A DNA stretch of 64,000 nucleotides, taken from an uncultured Campylobacter sp. (GTDB lineage: Bacteria > Campylobacterota > Campylobacteria > Campylobacterales > Campylobacteraceae). Position 1 is the stretch's first letter. Every line of letters begins with the position of its first letter. Both the position numbers and the translations under genes were made by a program. The stretch covers positions 1-64,000 of the forward strand of contig NZ_CALHVM010000059.1 in NCBI RefSeq assembly GCF_938039205.1. The letters run 5' to 3'. Below, piece by piece: positions 18,818 through 27,028 of the stretch. The notes beneath the pieces are model-generated. The model was given only the letters and a program-made list of their open reading frames with translations, was not told the origin of the DNA and did not search any database.

Positions 18818-19123
18818 CCCTTTTTCGTTTAAAAAGCGCTATAAAAGCGAATATTACGCGCTTTTGAGGCAATTTTTTTACTAAATTTCGCGCATTAGGA
18901 TAAAATTTTATTTAGCCTAAATTTAACTTTGGCATACCGATAGAATTTTGATTTTAAAGAGCGCGGTTGGCGGGCTAATTTTTTTAGTTCGGCAGCCAAA
19001 TTTTACCCGCCCATCCAAAAAAGCCATACTTGCCGAGTCAAATTTGACGTTATGACACCGAGTTTTGAGATTAAATTTAGTGTAGCGTGCCTCGGCGGAT
19101 AAATCCATCCGCCAAATTGCTAG
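18818..19123. other. Intergenic spacer
   Basis: About 300 bases with AAATTT words and no supportable gene. A 61-codon open frame here lacks a ribosome-binding site and protein-like composition. Confidence 0.45.
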
Positions 19124-19882
19124 TTACTGCGCCATTTTTACGATTTTAACCAGCTTAAAGGCGTATCCGCTAAATTTCGCCCTACAAAGCGCAACCGTGC
19201 CCTTCATCTGTGGCTCTAGCCTAATTTTAGCCTTTACTTCTACGCCCTTAGCCTGCACGCTTACTATATCGCCGTCTTTTACTTTTGCAGCCGCGGCAAA
19301 CGACGCCGAGCCGATTAGTTCTTTCGTTTCATCGCTCAAATTTGAACCGCCCGCCTCATCCATAAAAAACACGACGCTACCGTCAAAGCTCTCAGGTTCT
19401 TTTAACGGCGTTAGCTTGCCGTCCGTTTTAAACTCACCCTGCTCTGCGTCAGCCAAAACGACGTTTTTACCGAGCATTTGCAAAAACTCGAATATATTTT
19501 TCGCGTCAGCATGCGCCAAAAATGAGCTATCGATCACGATATTTTCGCACCCCTCTAAAAACTCCGCGATCTGCTCAAACTCCTCCTCACCGACGTTGCA
19601 CTCGCCGCTTAAGTACCCTTCGTCTAGCCCCTCAAAATATTCGCGCGTTTGCTCGTCAAATTTAGCCGCGTCAAGAGAGTACTTACAAAGCAAAGCCAGC
19701 ACGTAGCTAGCCGAGCCGATCTCGCAACGAACGAGATTTTCAGTGCCTAAAATTTTATCCTCAAAGCAAGAAATATATAAAAATTCGTTTTGCTTTATCT
19801 GCTTTGCTAGCTGCGGGTTTTGCTCGCAAAGCAGGCTTGCCAGGCTCAAGGTTTTTGCATTTTTAAATTCACCAAATTTCAT
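19124..19882 (-). CDS. Orphan protein resembling the C-terminal part of NuoG-type subunits
   Basis: 252 residues, acidic, no signal or membrane segment. The last ~50 residues (KVKDGDIVSVQAKGVEVKAK, then PQMKGTVALC) look like the small beta-barrel that ends NuoG and other molybdopterin-dinucleotide-binding-like proteins. The middle has Rossmann-like strands (ENIVIDSSFLAHADAKNIFE; KNVVLADAEQGEF). No iron-sulfur Cys motif is present. No other nuo gene lies nearby in this window. It may be a stand-alone complex-I-related protein; the link is by pattern only and a conserved hypothetical label is the safe alternative. Confidence 0.55.
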   Translation of the reverse strand: MKFGEFKNAKTLSLASLLCEQNPQLAKQIKQNEFLYISCFEDKILGTENLVRCEIGSASYVLALLCKYSLDAAKFDEQTREYFEGLDEGYLSGECNVGEEEFEQIAEFLEGCENIVIDSSFLAHADAKNIFEFLQMLGKNVVLADAEQGEFKTDGKLTPLKEPESFDGSVVFFMDEAGGSNLSDETKELIGSASFAAAAKVKDGDIVSVQAKGVEVKAKIRLEPQMKGTVALCRAKFSGYAFKLVKIVKMAQ

Positions 19883-19966
19883 CGTTTATCCTTTAAATTT
19901 AGCTTGGATTTTATAAAAATTTGTTTTAAGAGGGGGTAAATTTGCGCCGATTAGACGCAAATTTGA

Positions 19967-20650
19967 TTATTTTTCTAGGCCGAATTTGACGGCTGCTTTA
20001 GCAAGCTCGAGAGTAGCGTCTACAAATTTATCTTTTTTCGTCGCATGCGGCAAAAATAGCGGTATCTCCGTGCAAGCCGCGATATACGCATCAGCCTCGA
20101 TAGCCGCGATCGTGTCGTTAAAGAGACCCACGTACTCTTTTAGCTTGTTTGCCTTCGCGCCCTTGTAGATGCAGTCCATGATGTTGCTCATCAAATTTTC
20201 GGGGATTTTTACGCACTCTAGGCCCGCGGCGATTAGCTCGTTTTCGTAAATTTTAGCCGCGGTCGTGCCGGTAGTGGCGATGACGGCGATCTTTTTAGCG
20301 TGCGGGAAATTCGACTTTATCGACGCGGTCGCAATTTTAGCTATGTGCAGGATATTTACGCCGCACTCGTCGGTTAGACGCTTGGCAAAATAGTGAGCCG
20401 TGTTGCAAGCTATGCAGATAGCCTCACAGCCCGCGTTTTTGAGCCTCGTCGCGGACTCTTTCATAAAAGGAAACGGATCCTCGCCTCCGTGCAGGATATA
20501 CGCCGTGCGGTCGGGGATCTGCGGATGGTTGTCGATTACGATGGGGATATTATCCTGATCTTTTGCGGCGTTTGTGAGTTCTACGATCTTGGCGTACAGA
20601 TCTATCGTAGCTAGCGGCCCCATGCCGCCTAAAATTCCGATTCGTTTCAT
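19967..20650 (-). CDS. racD: Aspartate/glutamate racemase family protein
   Basis: 227 residues starting MKRIGILGGMGPLATIDLYA, the hallmark of aspartate racemases, with both catalytic cysteines in context: CIACNTAHYF (first half) and YIAACTEIPLFL (second half). This PLP-independent family interconverts L- and D-aspartate. It sits downstream of dcuA and aspA, which respectively move C4-dicarboxylates/aspartate and deaminate aspartate, so a role in aspartate metabolism fits; an amino-acid racemase also lies near aspA in C. jejuni as I recall. A terminator separates it from dcuA, so its expression probably relies on read-through or a promoter not identified here. Confidence 0.85.
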   Translation of the reverse strand: MKRIGILGGMGPLATIDLYAKIVELTNAAKDQDNIPIVIDNHPQIPDRTAYILHGGEDPFPFMKESATRLKNAGCEAICIACNTAHYFAKRLTDECGVNILHIAKIATASIKSNFPHAKKIAVIATTGTTAAKIYENELIAAGLECVKIPENLMSNIMDCIYKGAKANKLKEYVGLFNDTIAAIEADAYIAACTEIPLFLPHATKKDKFVDATLELAKAAVKFGLEK

Positions 20651-20668
20651 GAAAAAGTCCTTAAATTT

Positions 20669-20695
20669 AAAAAAGCCGAGAGCGAAGTCTCGGCT
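20669..20695 (-). terminator. Intrinsic terminator after dcuA
   Basis: AGCCGAGA/TCTCGGCT (20674-20681 with 20688-20695) forms an 8-bp stem followed on the minus strand by a T run. It lies 18 bases past the dcuA stop and 23 bases before the racD start. Confidence 0.85.
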
Positions 20696-20713
20696 AAATT
20701 TGGCTCAAAATTC

Positions 20714-22057
20714 TTAGAGAAGAACAGGAGCGATGAGGAATGCTAACGCAACCGAAAGAGCAACCATGATGGTGCCAGGTACGAAGAATGAGTGGTTAAA
20801 TACAAATTTACCGACTCTAGTCGTACCGGTATCGTCCATAGCGATAGCGCCCAAAGTCGTAGGATACGTAGGAAGTACAAATAGTCCTGAAACAGCGGCA
20901 AATGAAGCGACTAGGATCCAAATTTGACCTGAGTTTTCAGGCGTAGTCATACCTAGCGCAGCAGCGACCGCAGGCATCATAACGCGAGTGGTTGCAGCTT
21001 GAGAGTATAGCAAGCAACTTAGGAAATATAGCGCGACGGCTAGTATAAACGGATACTGCGTAACGACGTTTTTAGCTACTTCTTTGATGCTATCGATGTG
21101 GCCGTTAACGAAAGTAGTGCCAAGCCATGCGATACCGATGACGCATATGCATGCGTTCATACCGCTTTGGAAAGTGCTGGTTGAAAGCAATTTGCTAGTG
21201 TCGACCTTACAAAGCGTAGCGATAAGGAAGCCGATAGTAAGCATAAAGCTGATGATAGCAGCGTCTCTAGAAAGGATAGGTTTTTCCACGATACCAAGGC
21301 TCTTTGAAATAACGAGCGCATAGCAAACGACGACTAAAACGCCGACGGCAAATATCGCAACCGATCTTTTTGCATAAGGTTTTAGAGCTTGATACTCTAC
21401 CTCTTTTATCTCAGAAACAGCGCCTCTAGCAAGCCTGTCTTGATAGATAGGGTCTTTTGAGAGGTCAAGATCATAAAATTTATTTACGATGAAGGCTGTA
21501 ACGATCATAGCTACAAAAGTAGTAGATATGCAGATGAAAAGCAGCATCGGATAGCTAACACCAAGAGGCTCGCAAACGCCGGTCATAGCAACAAAAGCCG
21601 CAGATATAGGGCTAGCGGTGATCGCTACTTGAGATGAAACGACCGAAAGCGCAAGAGGCGCGCTAGGTTTGATGTTTTGCGTTTTAGCAACCTCTACGAT
21701 AACCGGAATCATAGAAAACGCGGTGTGACCCGTACCCGCTAGTATCGTAAGAAGATACGTAACGATAGGCGCTAGGTAGTTGATTTGTTTTGGGTTTTTG
21801 CGCAAAATTTTAGATGCAACCTGAACCAAATAATCAAGTCCGCCCGCGACTTGCATCGCAGTGATGGCTGAAATAACGGACGCGATGATTAAAATAACGT
21901 CCATCGGGATATCTTTCATATCCACTTTCATACCAAGCATCGCCAAAATAACGACGCCAAGACCGCCGGCATATCCGACGCCCATACCACCTAGCCTAAC
22001 GCCCAGGTAGATACCTCCGAGTAGGACTATAATCTGTAAAATCAGCATTATATCCAT
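20714..22057 (-). CDS. dcuA: Anaerobic C4-dicarboxylate transporter DcuA
   Basis: 447 residues with about ten to twelve hydrophobic helices. It resembles E. coli DcuA rather than DcuB: GVRLGGMGVGYAGGLGVVIL near the start, AMQVAGGLDYLVQ, the LTILAGTGHTAFSMIPVI segment and SKDPIYQDRLARG in the cytoplasmic loop. Dcu carriers exchange fumarate, aspartate and succinate across the inner membrane during fumarate respiration or amino-acid use. It lies directly downstream of aspA with a hairpin between them, as in C. jejuni, supplying aspartate to the lyase and exporting succinate. Confidence 0.93.
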   Translation of the reverse strand: MDIMLILQIIVLLGGIYLGVRLGGMGVGYAGGLGVVILAMLGMKVDMKDIPMDVILIIASVISAITAMQVAGGLDYLVQVASKILRKNPKQINYLAPIVTYLLTILAGTGHTAFSMIPVIVEVAKTQNIKPSAPLALSVVSSQVAITASPISAAFVAMTGVCEPLGVSYPMLLFICISTTFVAMIVTAFIVNKFYDLDLSKDPIYQDRLARGAVSEIKEVEYQALKPYAKRSVAIFAVGVLVVVCYALVISKSLGIVEKPILSRDAAIISFMLTIGFLIATLCKVDTSKLLSTSTFQSGMNACICVIGIAWLGTTFVNGHIDSIKEVAKNVVTQYPFILAVALYFLSCLLYSQAATTRVMMPAVAAALGMTTPENSGQIWILVASFAAVSGLFVLPTYPTTLGAIAMDDTGTTRVGKFVFNHSFFVPGTIMVALSVALAFLIAPVLL

Positions 22058-22104
22058 AGGAAAACTCCTTGTATTAGATTTTGTTTTTTACTTACTAAAT
22101 TTAG

Positions 22105-22132
22105 AAAGCGCCGAATTTTACCTCGGCGCTTT
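22105..22132. terminator. Hairpin between aspA and dcuA
   Basis: A 10-bp perfect stem AAAGCGCCGA/TCGGCGCTTT (22105-22114 with 22123-22132), 16 bases past the aspA stop. The T tract is weak, so it may be a partial terminator that sets the aspA:dcuA ratio. Confidence 0.65.
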
Positions 22133-22147
22133 AAGACTTTTGCTCAA

Positions 22148-23548
22148 TTATTTACCCATGTGAGGGTTTAACATATTTTTAGGTTCTAGGATCTTGTCTA
22201 TCTCCTCTTTTTTCAAATATCCGCGCTCTAAGCAGATATCGCCTACGGCTTTGCCTGTTTGCAACGCTTCTTTAGCGATGCTTGCAGATTTTTCGTAGCC
22301 GATGTACGGGTTAAACGCAGTTACGATACCGACTGAGCCGAGCACTGATTTTAAGCATGCTTCAGGGTTTGCAGTTAGTTTTCTGATAGCTTTTTCAGCT
22401 AGAGTTTTCATCGCGTTTTCAAGGATAAAGATAGAGTTAAATAGCGCATAAGCGATGCCAGGCTCAAACGCATTTAGTTCAAATTCGCCTCTCTCACTGC
22501 AAAGCATGATAGTTACGTCGTTACCCATTACCTCGTAGCACGCCTCGCCTACGACCTCTGCGATGACCGGGTTTACTTTACCAGGCATGATGGAGCTACC
22601 AGGCTGCATCTGAGGTAAATTTATCTCGCCAAGACCGCATCTTGGGCCTGAGTTCATTAGTCTTAAGTCGTTTGCGATCTTGCTTAGGCGAACGGCAGCT
22701 GTTTTTAGCGCGCCGCTAACGTGAACGAAATCTGCAGTGTCTTGAGTAGCTGCGATGAAGTCATCGGCAGGTTTGAAATTTACACCGGTGATTTGGCTCA
22801 AAATTTTATGAATAGCCGCTTTATAATCAGGATGGCAGTTGATGCCCGTTCCGATCGCAGTTGCACCCATATTTAGCACAGCCATAGTCTCTCTTGCTGC
22901 GGTGATTTTTTCGATATCGCTTTTGATGTAGCTTGCAAATGCGTTAAATGTGTTGCCAAGAGTGGTAGGCACGGCATCCTCTAGCTCGGTTCTACCCATT
23001 TTGATGATATCTTTGAAGTCTTTTGCTTTAGCCTCTAGCTCGCTTTTTAGTAGCTCCATAGCCTTTAGAAGGTCGGTTAATTTCGCATAAGCAGCGACTT
23101 TAATCGAGCTTGGATAAGAGTCGTTGGTGCTTTGACCGAGGTTTGTGTGGTCGTTTGGATGTAGGTACTGATACTCGCCTTTTTTGTGTCCTAGGCTCTC
23201 AAGCGCGATATTTGTGATGACTTCGTTTGAGTTCATATTGGTGCTAGTGCCCGCACCGCCTTGAATCATGTCTACTACGAATTGATCTAAATATTTACCC
23301 GCAATTATCTCGTCGCACGCTTTTGCGATTGCGTCGGCTTTTTGCGCGTCTAGAACGCCAACTTCTTTGTTTGCCAGAGCTGCGGCTTTTTTGATTTGGG
23401 CAAATGCTTTTACAAAATACGGATAGTCTTTGAGCTGTCGTCCGCTCATGTGGAAATTCTCAAGCGCCCTAAATGTTTGTACGCCGTAATATACGTTATC
23501 AGCTATCTCTAGCTCACCTATGAAGTCGTGTTCTCTTCTGGTTCCCAT
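22148..23548 (-). CDS. aspA: Aspartate ammonia-lyase
   Basis: 466 residues with the fumarase/aspartase superfamily signature GSSIMPGKVNP, the catalytic Ser lying in that loop. It also has TRREHDFIGELEIADNVYYG at the N terminus and GGAGTSTNMNSNEVI. It converts aspartate to fumarate plus ammonia, feeding fumarate respiration; in Campylobacter this is a main route for amino-acid catabolism. ATG preceded by AAGGAG. It heads the aspA-dcuA unit, with a TATAGT -10-like box upstream. Confidence 0.96.
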   Translation of the reverse strand: MGTRREHDFIGELEIADNVYYGVQTFRALENFHMSGRQLKDYPYFVKAFAQIKKAAALANKEVGVLDAQKADAIAKACDEIIAGKYLDQFVVDMIQGGAGTSTNMNSNEVITNIALESLGHKKGEYQYLHPNDHTNLGQSTNDSYPSSIKVAAYAKLTDLLKAMELLKSELEAKAKDFKDIIKMGRTELEDAVPTTLGNTFNAFASYIKSDIEKITAARETMAVLNMGATAIGTGINCHPDYKAAIHKILSQITGVNFKPADDFIAATQDTADFVHVSGALKTAAVRLSKIANDLRLMNSGPRCGLGEINLPQMQPGSSIMPGKVNPVIAEVVGEACYEVMGNDVTIMLCSERGEFELNAFEPGIAYALFNSIFILENAMKTLAEKAIRKLTANPEACLKSVLGSVGIVTAFNPYIGYEKSASIAKEALQTGKAVGDICLERGYLKKEEIDKILEPKNMLNPHMGK

Positions 23549-23582
23549 AATGGTACTCCTTGTGATGAAATTGAATAGTGAA

Positions 23583-23588
23583 ACTATA
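23583..23588 (-). promoter_or_regulatory. Possible -10 box of aspA
   Basis: TATAGT on the minus strand, 34 bases upstream of the aspA ATG, in an AT-rich leader. Weak evidence; no -35 is expected in this genus. Confidence 0.35.
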
Positions 23589-24432
23589 GCGCAATTAAAC
23601 TGATATTTAAATTAAAAGTTTAATTTTCTATTTATTTTTTTATTACTCTTTTGTTATTTTTATATATCCGTGTGAACTTAATTTATCTTTAAAATAGCCT
23701 AAATAACGCAATACCTATTGCTTTTAAATATTATATATTTTTTAAACACGAGTGGTAAATGTATGAGATAGTATTTCTAAATTTTAAATTATTAACTTTT
23801 TGTTTTATTATTTTATACTTATAATAAAGCTTAACTTAAAATGTTATATTAATTTTTCTTGAAAGAGCTTAATGGTTTAAATTTTGATTTTTTGAGTGAT
23901 TTGACGGCTATAAATTTTATATGGTTTTAAATTTGTATTTTTATTGAAGGCTGACAAAAATTTAGTTTTTATAGCTTAAAAATTTGGGCATTAAATTTAA
24001 ACCCGCTTATTTTATACAGTTAGTTTTTGCTTTGTTTTTTAGGCCTATGCTAATAAATTTAGATAAAAACGTTTCTAGTTACGCGCTATTATCTAAATTT
24101 TATAAAATTTAAAGTTAAACCTTATACGCATAAAACCTTATGGGGATTAATGACTTCACACTGCCACTTAGAGGTAAACTATATACAAAATCATATATTA
24201 AAAAGGTTTAAAACACCTTATGAAACGATGCCAGCACAGTAAAATTTGAATTACCACAATAGGCAACCTGACAAAGCCTCCCTTAGCAGAATCGCCCATC
24301 TTAAGCTCTTTTTTATTATTATATTTTTGGTGCTAAAAAATTAAGCATTTATTCTTACATAGCGTCACTACAGCTATTCTATAGACTAATTATTTATTGG
24401 TAACTTTATAGCAAAAACCACAAGAACAGAGA
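23589..24432. other. Long AT-rich non-coding gap
   Basis: About 840 bases of much lower GC than its surroundings, without an open frame of credible length on either strand. The part 24130-24320 is less AT-rich and ends in TTAAGCTCTTTTTT, so it could be an RNA gene or a degraded gene, but I recognise no family or consistent fold. Confidence 0.5.
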
Positions 24433-24765
24433 CTAAGGTTTTAAGACTCTAAAAACCCTACTTACATCGTCATTTTTACTCAAGCTAAGTCTTACGATGC
24501 TATTTTCCAAAGCAGTCAAAGCATGAGTGACGTTTGGCTCGAGCGTAATCATGTCTAGTGTATCCAAGATAACACTATTTTCTCCAACGCTGAAATCTAT
24601 CTTGCCGCTTAAAACCTGAACCATGATAGCGCCAGGAGCCTTATGTTCCTTCATTTGGGCACCTTTTTCTAAATTTATGCGTATTTCTTTACTGTTCAGC
24701 CCATCAAAAAGCTTAGCTATAGTAACGCCGTTAAATACATTATTTTGCCATACGATTTTTTCCAT
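24433..24765 (-). CDS. Small cupin-domain protein
   Basis: 110 residues forming one cupin barrel. Conserved turns are visible: EHKAPGAIMVQVLSGKIDFS (motif 1 with a single His and the Gly) and LDMITLEPNVTHALTALENS (motif 2 with His). The full metal ligand set (two His, Glu, His) is incomplete, with one clear His per motif, so metal binding is uncertain. Isolated between the AT-rich gap and the rplS terminator. Possibly a ligand-sensing or detoxifying cupin; the substrate is unknown. Confidence 0.75.
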   Translation of the reverse strand: MEKIVWQNNVFNGVTIAKLFDGLNSKEIRINLEKGAQMKEHKAPGAIMVQVLSGKIDFSVGENSVILDTLDMITLEPNVTHALTALENSIVRLSLSKNDDVSRVFRVLKP

Positions 24766-24855
24766 TTACAATCTTTATTATAAAATAATAACAGTATTGT
24801 AACTATAATTTTAGATAAAAGAATTGATTTTAATTAAACTAATTTTGAAATTTAA

Positions 24856-24892
24856 AAAAAGGGAGAGCAAAAGCCTAAAACTAGACTTTTGC
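24856..24892 (-). terminator. Terminator of the ffh-rplS block
   Basis: GCAAAAG/CTTTTGC (24867-24873 with 24886-24892), extended by an inner CTA/TAG pair, followed on the minus strand by CTCCC and a T run. It lies 12 bases past the rplS stop. Confidence 0.7.
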
Positions 24893-24903
24893 AAAGAGCA
24901 AAA

Positions 24904-25260
24904 TTATTTTTTAAGCTCTTTAATGCGAGCGGCTTTACCACGTCTATCGCGTAGGTAAAATAGCTTAGCGCGGCGAACGCGACCTTGTCTTAGAACAGTT
25001 ATACTCTCTAGGCTTTCGCTATAGATAGGGAAAATTCTCTCTACGCCTACGCTATTTGCACCGATTTTTCTGATGATAAATGTTTCGCCAGTTCCGCTTC
25101 CGCGTCTTGCTATACAGATACCTTCAAAATTTTGGATCCTCGTTTTATCACCCTCTTTAATGCGGATAGCTATACGCAAAGTATCTCCAGCGCGAAAATC
25201 AGGCACAGACTTTTGGGCTATTTGAGTTTGTTCAAACGCCTCAATATACTTGTTTCTCAT
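24904..25260 (-). CDS. rplS: 50S ribosomal protein L19
   Basis: 118 residues, the usual size. Conserved segments include RAGDTLRIAIRIKEGDKTRI, FEGICIARRGSGTGETFIIR and VGVERIFPIYSESLESITVL, with a basic C terminus. L19 sits at the 30S-50S interface. Its ATG overlaps the trmD stop (ATGA) and a terminator follows, making it the last gene of the rpsP-khpA-rimM-trmD-rplS operon. Confidence 0.97.
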   Translation of the reverse strand: MRNKYIEAFEQTQIAQKSVPDFRAGDTLRIAIRIKEGDKTRIQNFEGICIARRGSGTGETFIIRKIGANSVGVERIFPIYSESLESITVLRQGRVRRAKLFYLRDRRGKAARIKELKK

Positions 25261-25961
25261 ATTTTTTCCTTAGTCGGCGGCTCAAATTTTCGGTATAAAT
25301 CCGGACGAAAAAACCTAGTTTTTAAGAACGCCATATTATTTTTCAAAGCTCTGATTTTAGCATGGTCTCCCTTTAAAAACGCTGAAACCACACCAGAGCC
25401 TTTGTAATCACTGGGTTTTGTAAAAGACGGAGCCTCAAGTAAATTCCCTTCAAAACTCTCAACTTCAAGACTTTCATTGTTTCCTAAAACGCCGACTATA
25501 TTGCGAGAAATCGCATCAGAAATACAAAGCGCCCCCAGCTCGCCACCCGTCATCACAAAGTCGCCAATACAAAAAATTTCATCTGCATATTTTTCAATTA
25601 TACGCTCGTCTATACCCTCATATCTACCGCAAACTAAGCAAATATGCTCTTTTTTTGCCAAACGTCTAGCGTCGTTTTGAGTAAATTTTTTCCCGGCGGG
25701 TACAAGAAAAATAGTATGGGGGTTTGGCTTATTTTTTAGTAAAAATTTTAAAGTATCATCAATAGGCTGACACGTCATGAGTAACCCTGCGCCGCCTCCA
25801 ACCATATAGTCATCTACCTTTTTATGCTTATCTACGCTAAAATTACGAGGATTTAAAAAATCAACCGAAATAAGCTTCTCTTTTTTGGCGCGACCTAAAA
25901 TACTATCTTCAAAATAAGGCCGTACAAGGCTTTCAAAAAGCGTAACAAAGGTAAATTTCAT
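25257..25961 (-). CDS. trmD: tRNA (guanine-N1)-methyltransferase
   Basis: 234 residues starting MKFTFVTLFESLVRPYFEDS. The SPOUT trefoil-knot core is visible in KEHICLVCGRYEGIDERIIE and CIGDFVMTGGELGALCISDA. TrmD methylates G37 of tRNAs reading CNN codons and prevents +1 frameshifting. It overlaps rimM (TAATG) and rplS (ATGA). Confidence 0.97.
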   Translation of the reverse strand: MKFTFVTLFESLVRPYFEDSILGRAKKEKLISVDFLNPRNFSVDKHKKVDDYMVGGGAGLLMTCQPIDDTLKFLLKNKPNPHTIFLVPAGKKFTQNDARRLAKKEHICLVCGRYEGIDERIIEKYADEIFCIGDFVMTGGELGALCISDAISRNIVGVLGNNESLEVESFEGNLLEAPSFTKPSDYKGSGVVSAFLKGDHAKIRALKNNMAFLKTRFFRPDLYRKFEPPTKEKI

Positions 25962-26488
25962 TAGGAATTTTCCAAAATCAAGATAGCGTTTTTGGTGTAA
26001 ATTTTTTTATTTTCTACATCTACTTTTTCTATATAAACGTCGATATACGGAATGTAAAAACTTTTTTCCAACCCTTTGGAAATCAAATTTTCATCTGTTT
26101 TTACCAAAAAAAGATGATTCGCCCCAACCTCGTCTATATCCTCTACTTCACCCAGCCTTTGATTATTTTCGTAAATTTCGCAACCGATGACATCAAAATA
26201 GAAAAATTCACCCTTTTTTAGTTTGCAGTTTTTTCTAGTTTCTTCTTTTGTAGTGTAGATTGTTTTATTTGTGAGAGTTTTTGCGCTGTCTATATCTTCA
26301 AAACCGTAAAAAGAGATCGTATCGTTTGCGTGATTGTAGCTTTTTACGACAAGTTCTTTACCGTCTTTATCGCAAAATATAGCATTTTTTTTAAACTGGT
26401 TAGGAAAGTTGCCCTTATTATGAAGCTTGACAAATCCCTTTAATCCTACTGTTTTGCCAAGCAATGCGACTTCTACAAGCTCACTCAA
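25961..26488 (-). CDS. rimM: Ribosome maturation factor RimM
   Basis: 175 residues with the N-terminal barrel GKTVGLKGFVKLHNKGNFPN and the PRC-like C-terminal domain (GEFFYFDVIGCEIYENNQRL). RimM binds S19 and aids 30S head assembly. No in-frame ATG or GTG fits the N terminus, so the start is a TTG at 26488, overlapping the khpA stop by 8 bases. The weak start codon may rely on translational coupling. Confidence 0.94.
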   Translation of the reverse strand: MSELVEVALLGKTVGLKGFVKLHNKGNFPNQFKKNAIFCDKDGKELVVKSYNHANDTISFYGFEDIDSAKTLTNKTIYTTKEETRKNCKLKKGEFFYFDVIGCEIYENNQRLGEVEDIDEVGANHLFLVKTDENLISKGLEKSFYIPYIDVYIEKVDVENKKIYTKNAILILENS

Positions 26489-26723
26489 GAGGCTTTACCG
26501 TAACGCGGTATGATGTCGCATCTTTGGCTTTATAGCCCACGATTACAGTCTTTATCGCGTTTATCATCCTGCCGTCTTTGCCGATAAGCTTGCCTGTATC
26601 GACTTTATCGGCGTAAATTATCAGCTCGACAAAATTTTCGCCAAGCTCGACTCGCTCGAGTTTCACTTTATCTGGAAAATCAGCGATGAGCTTAGCATAT
26701 TCAAGTAAAAAATTTTCTACCAT
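26481..26723 (-). CDS. khpA: KH-domain RNA-binding protein KhpA
   Basis: 80 residues, a single KH domain with the GKDGRMINAIKTV loop (the GXXG equivalent is GKDG). It is the YlqC/KhpA protein that almost always lies between rpsP and rimM. KhpA binds many RNAs, often as a partner of KhpB. It begins 6 bases after rpsP. Confidence 0.93.
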   Translation of the reverse strand: MVENFLLEYAKLIADFPDKVKLERVELGENFVELIIYADKVDTGKLIGKDGRMINAIKTVIVGYKAKDATSYRVTVKPLE

Positions 26724-26729
26724 TTTTAA

Positions 26730-26960
26730 TTATTTGCTAGTTATTTTTGCAACCCTATCGCTAAGTTTCGCACCGACGCCTTTCCAATAAGCCAAGCGCT
26801 CAGCGTCAAATTTTACCACCTCGGGCTCAACCATCGGGTTGTAGTAACCGATCGACTCTATCCAGCCTCCGTCTCTTCTTTTTCTGCTATCCGTTACGAC
26901 TATACGATAAAAAGGTTTTTTCTTGCGTCCCATTCTCGTTAGTCTTACTACTGTTGCCAT
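26730..26960 (-). CDS. rpsP: 30S ribosomal protein S16
   Basis: 76 residues: MATVVRLTRMGRKKKPFYRI, VVTDSRKRRDGGWIESIGYY. Normal length. First gene of the rpsP-khpA-rimM-trmD-rplS string, with an AGAAGGAG ribosome-binding site. Confidence 0.98.
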   Translation of the reverse strand: MATVVRLTRMGRKKKPFYRIVVTDSRKRRDGGWIESIGYYNPMVEPEVVKFDAERLAYWKGVGAKLSDRVAKITSK

Positions 26961-26987
26961 TATACTTCTCCTTCTGTTTTTTAAATA

Positions 26988-27026
26988 GGCTTAAATTTAG
27001 CCACGCTTCGTAGCCAAATTTAAGCC
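26988..27026 (-). terminator. Long hairpin between ffh and rpsP (terminator or processing site)
   Basis: 26988-27005 and 27009-27026 form an 18-bp fully paired stem in the minus-strand RNA (two G-U pairs, 3-base loop), starting 3 bases after the ffh stop. The arms contain TTAAATTT. The following T tract is poor, so it may be an attenuator or RNase processing site rather than a full terminator. Confidence 0.6.
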
Positions 27027-27028
27027 CT

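Noticed and set aside
24130..24330. Possible 6S, SRP or tmRNA gene in the AT-rich gap
   Set aside because: I looked for the conserved cores of these RNAs (for example the GGTCAGG...GGAAGCAGCC pattern of SRP RNA, and a tmRNA acceptor/tag) and did not find them. Left as an unexplained segment.
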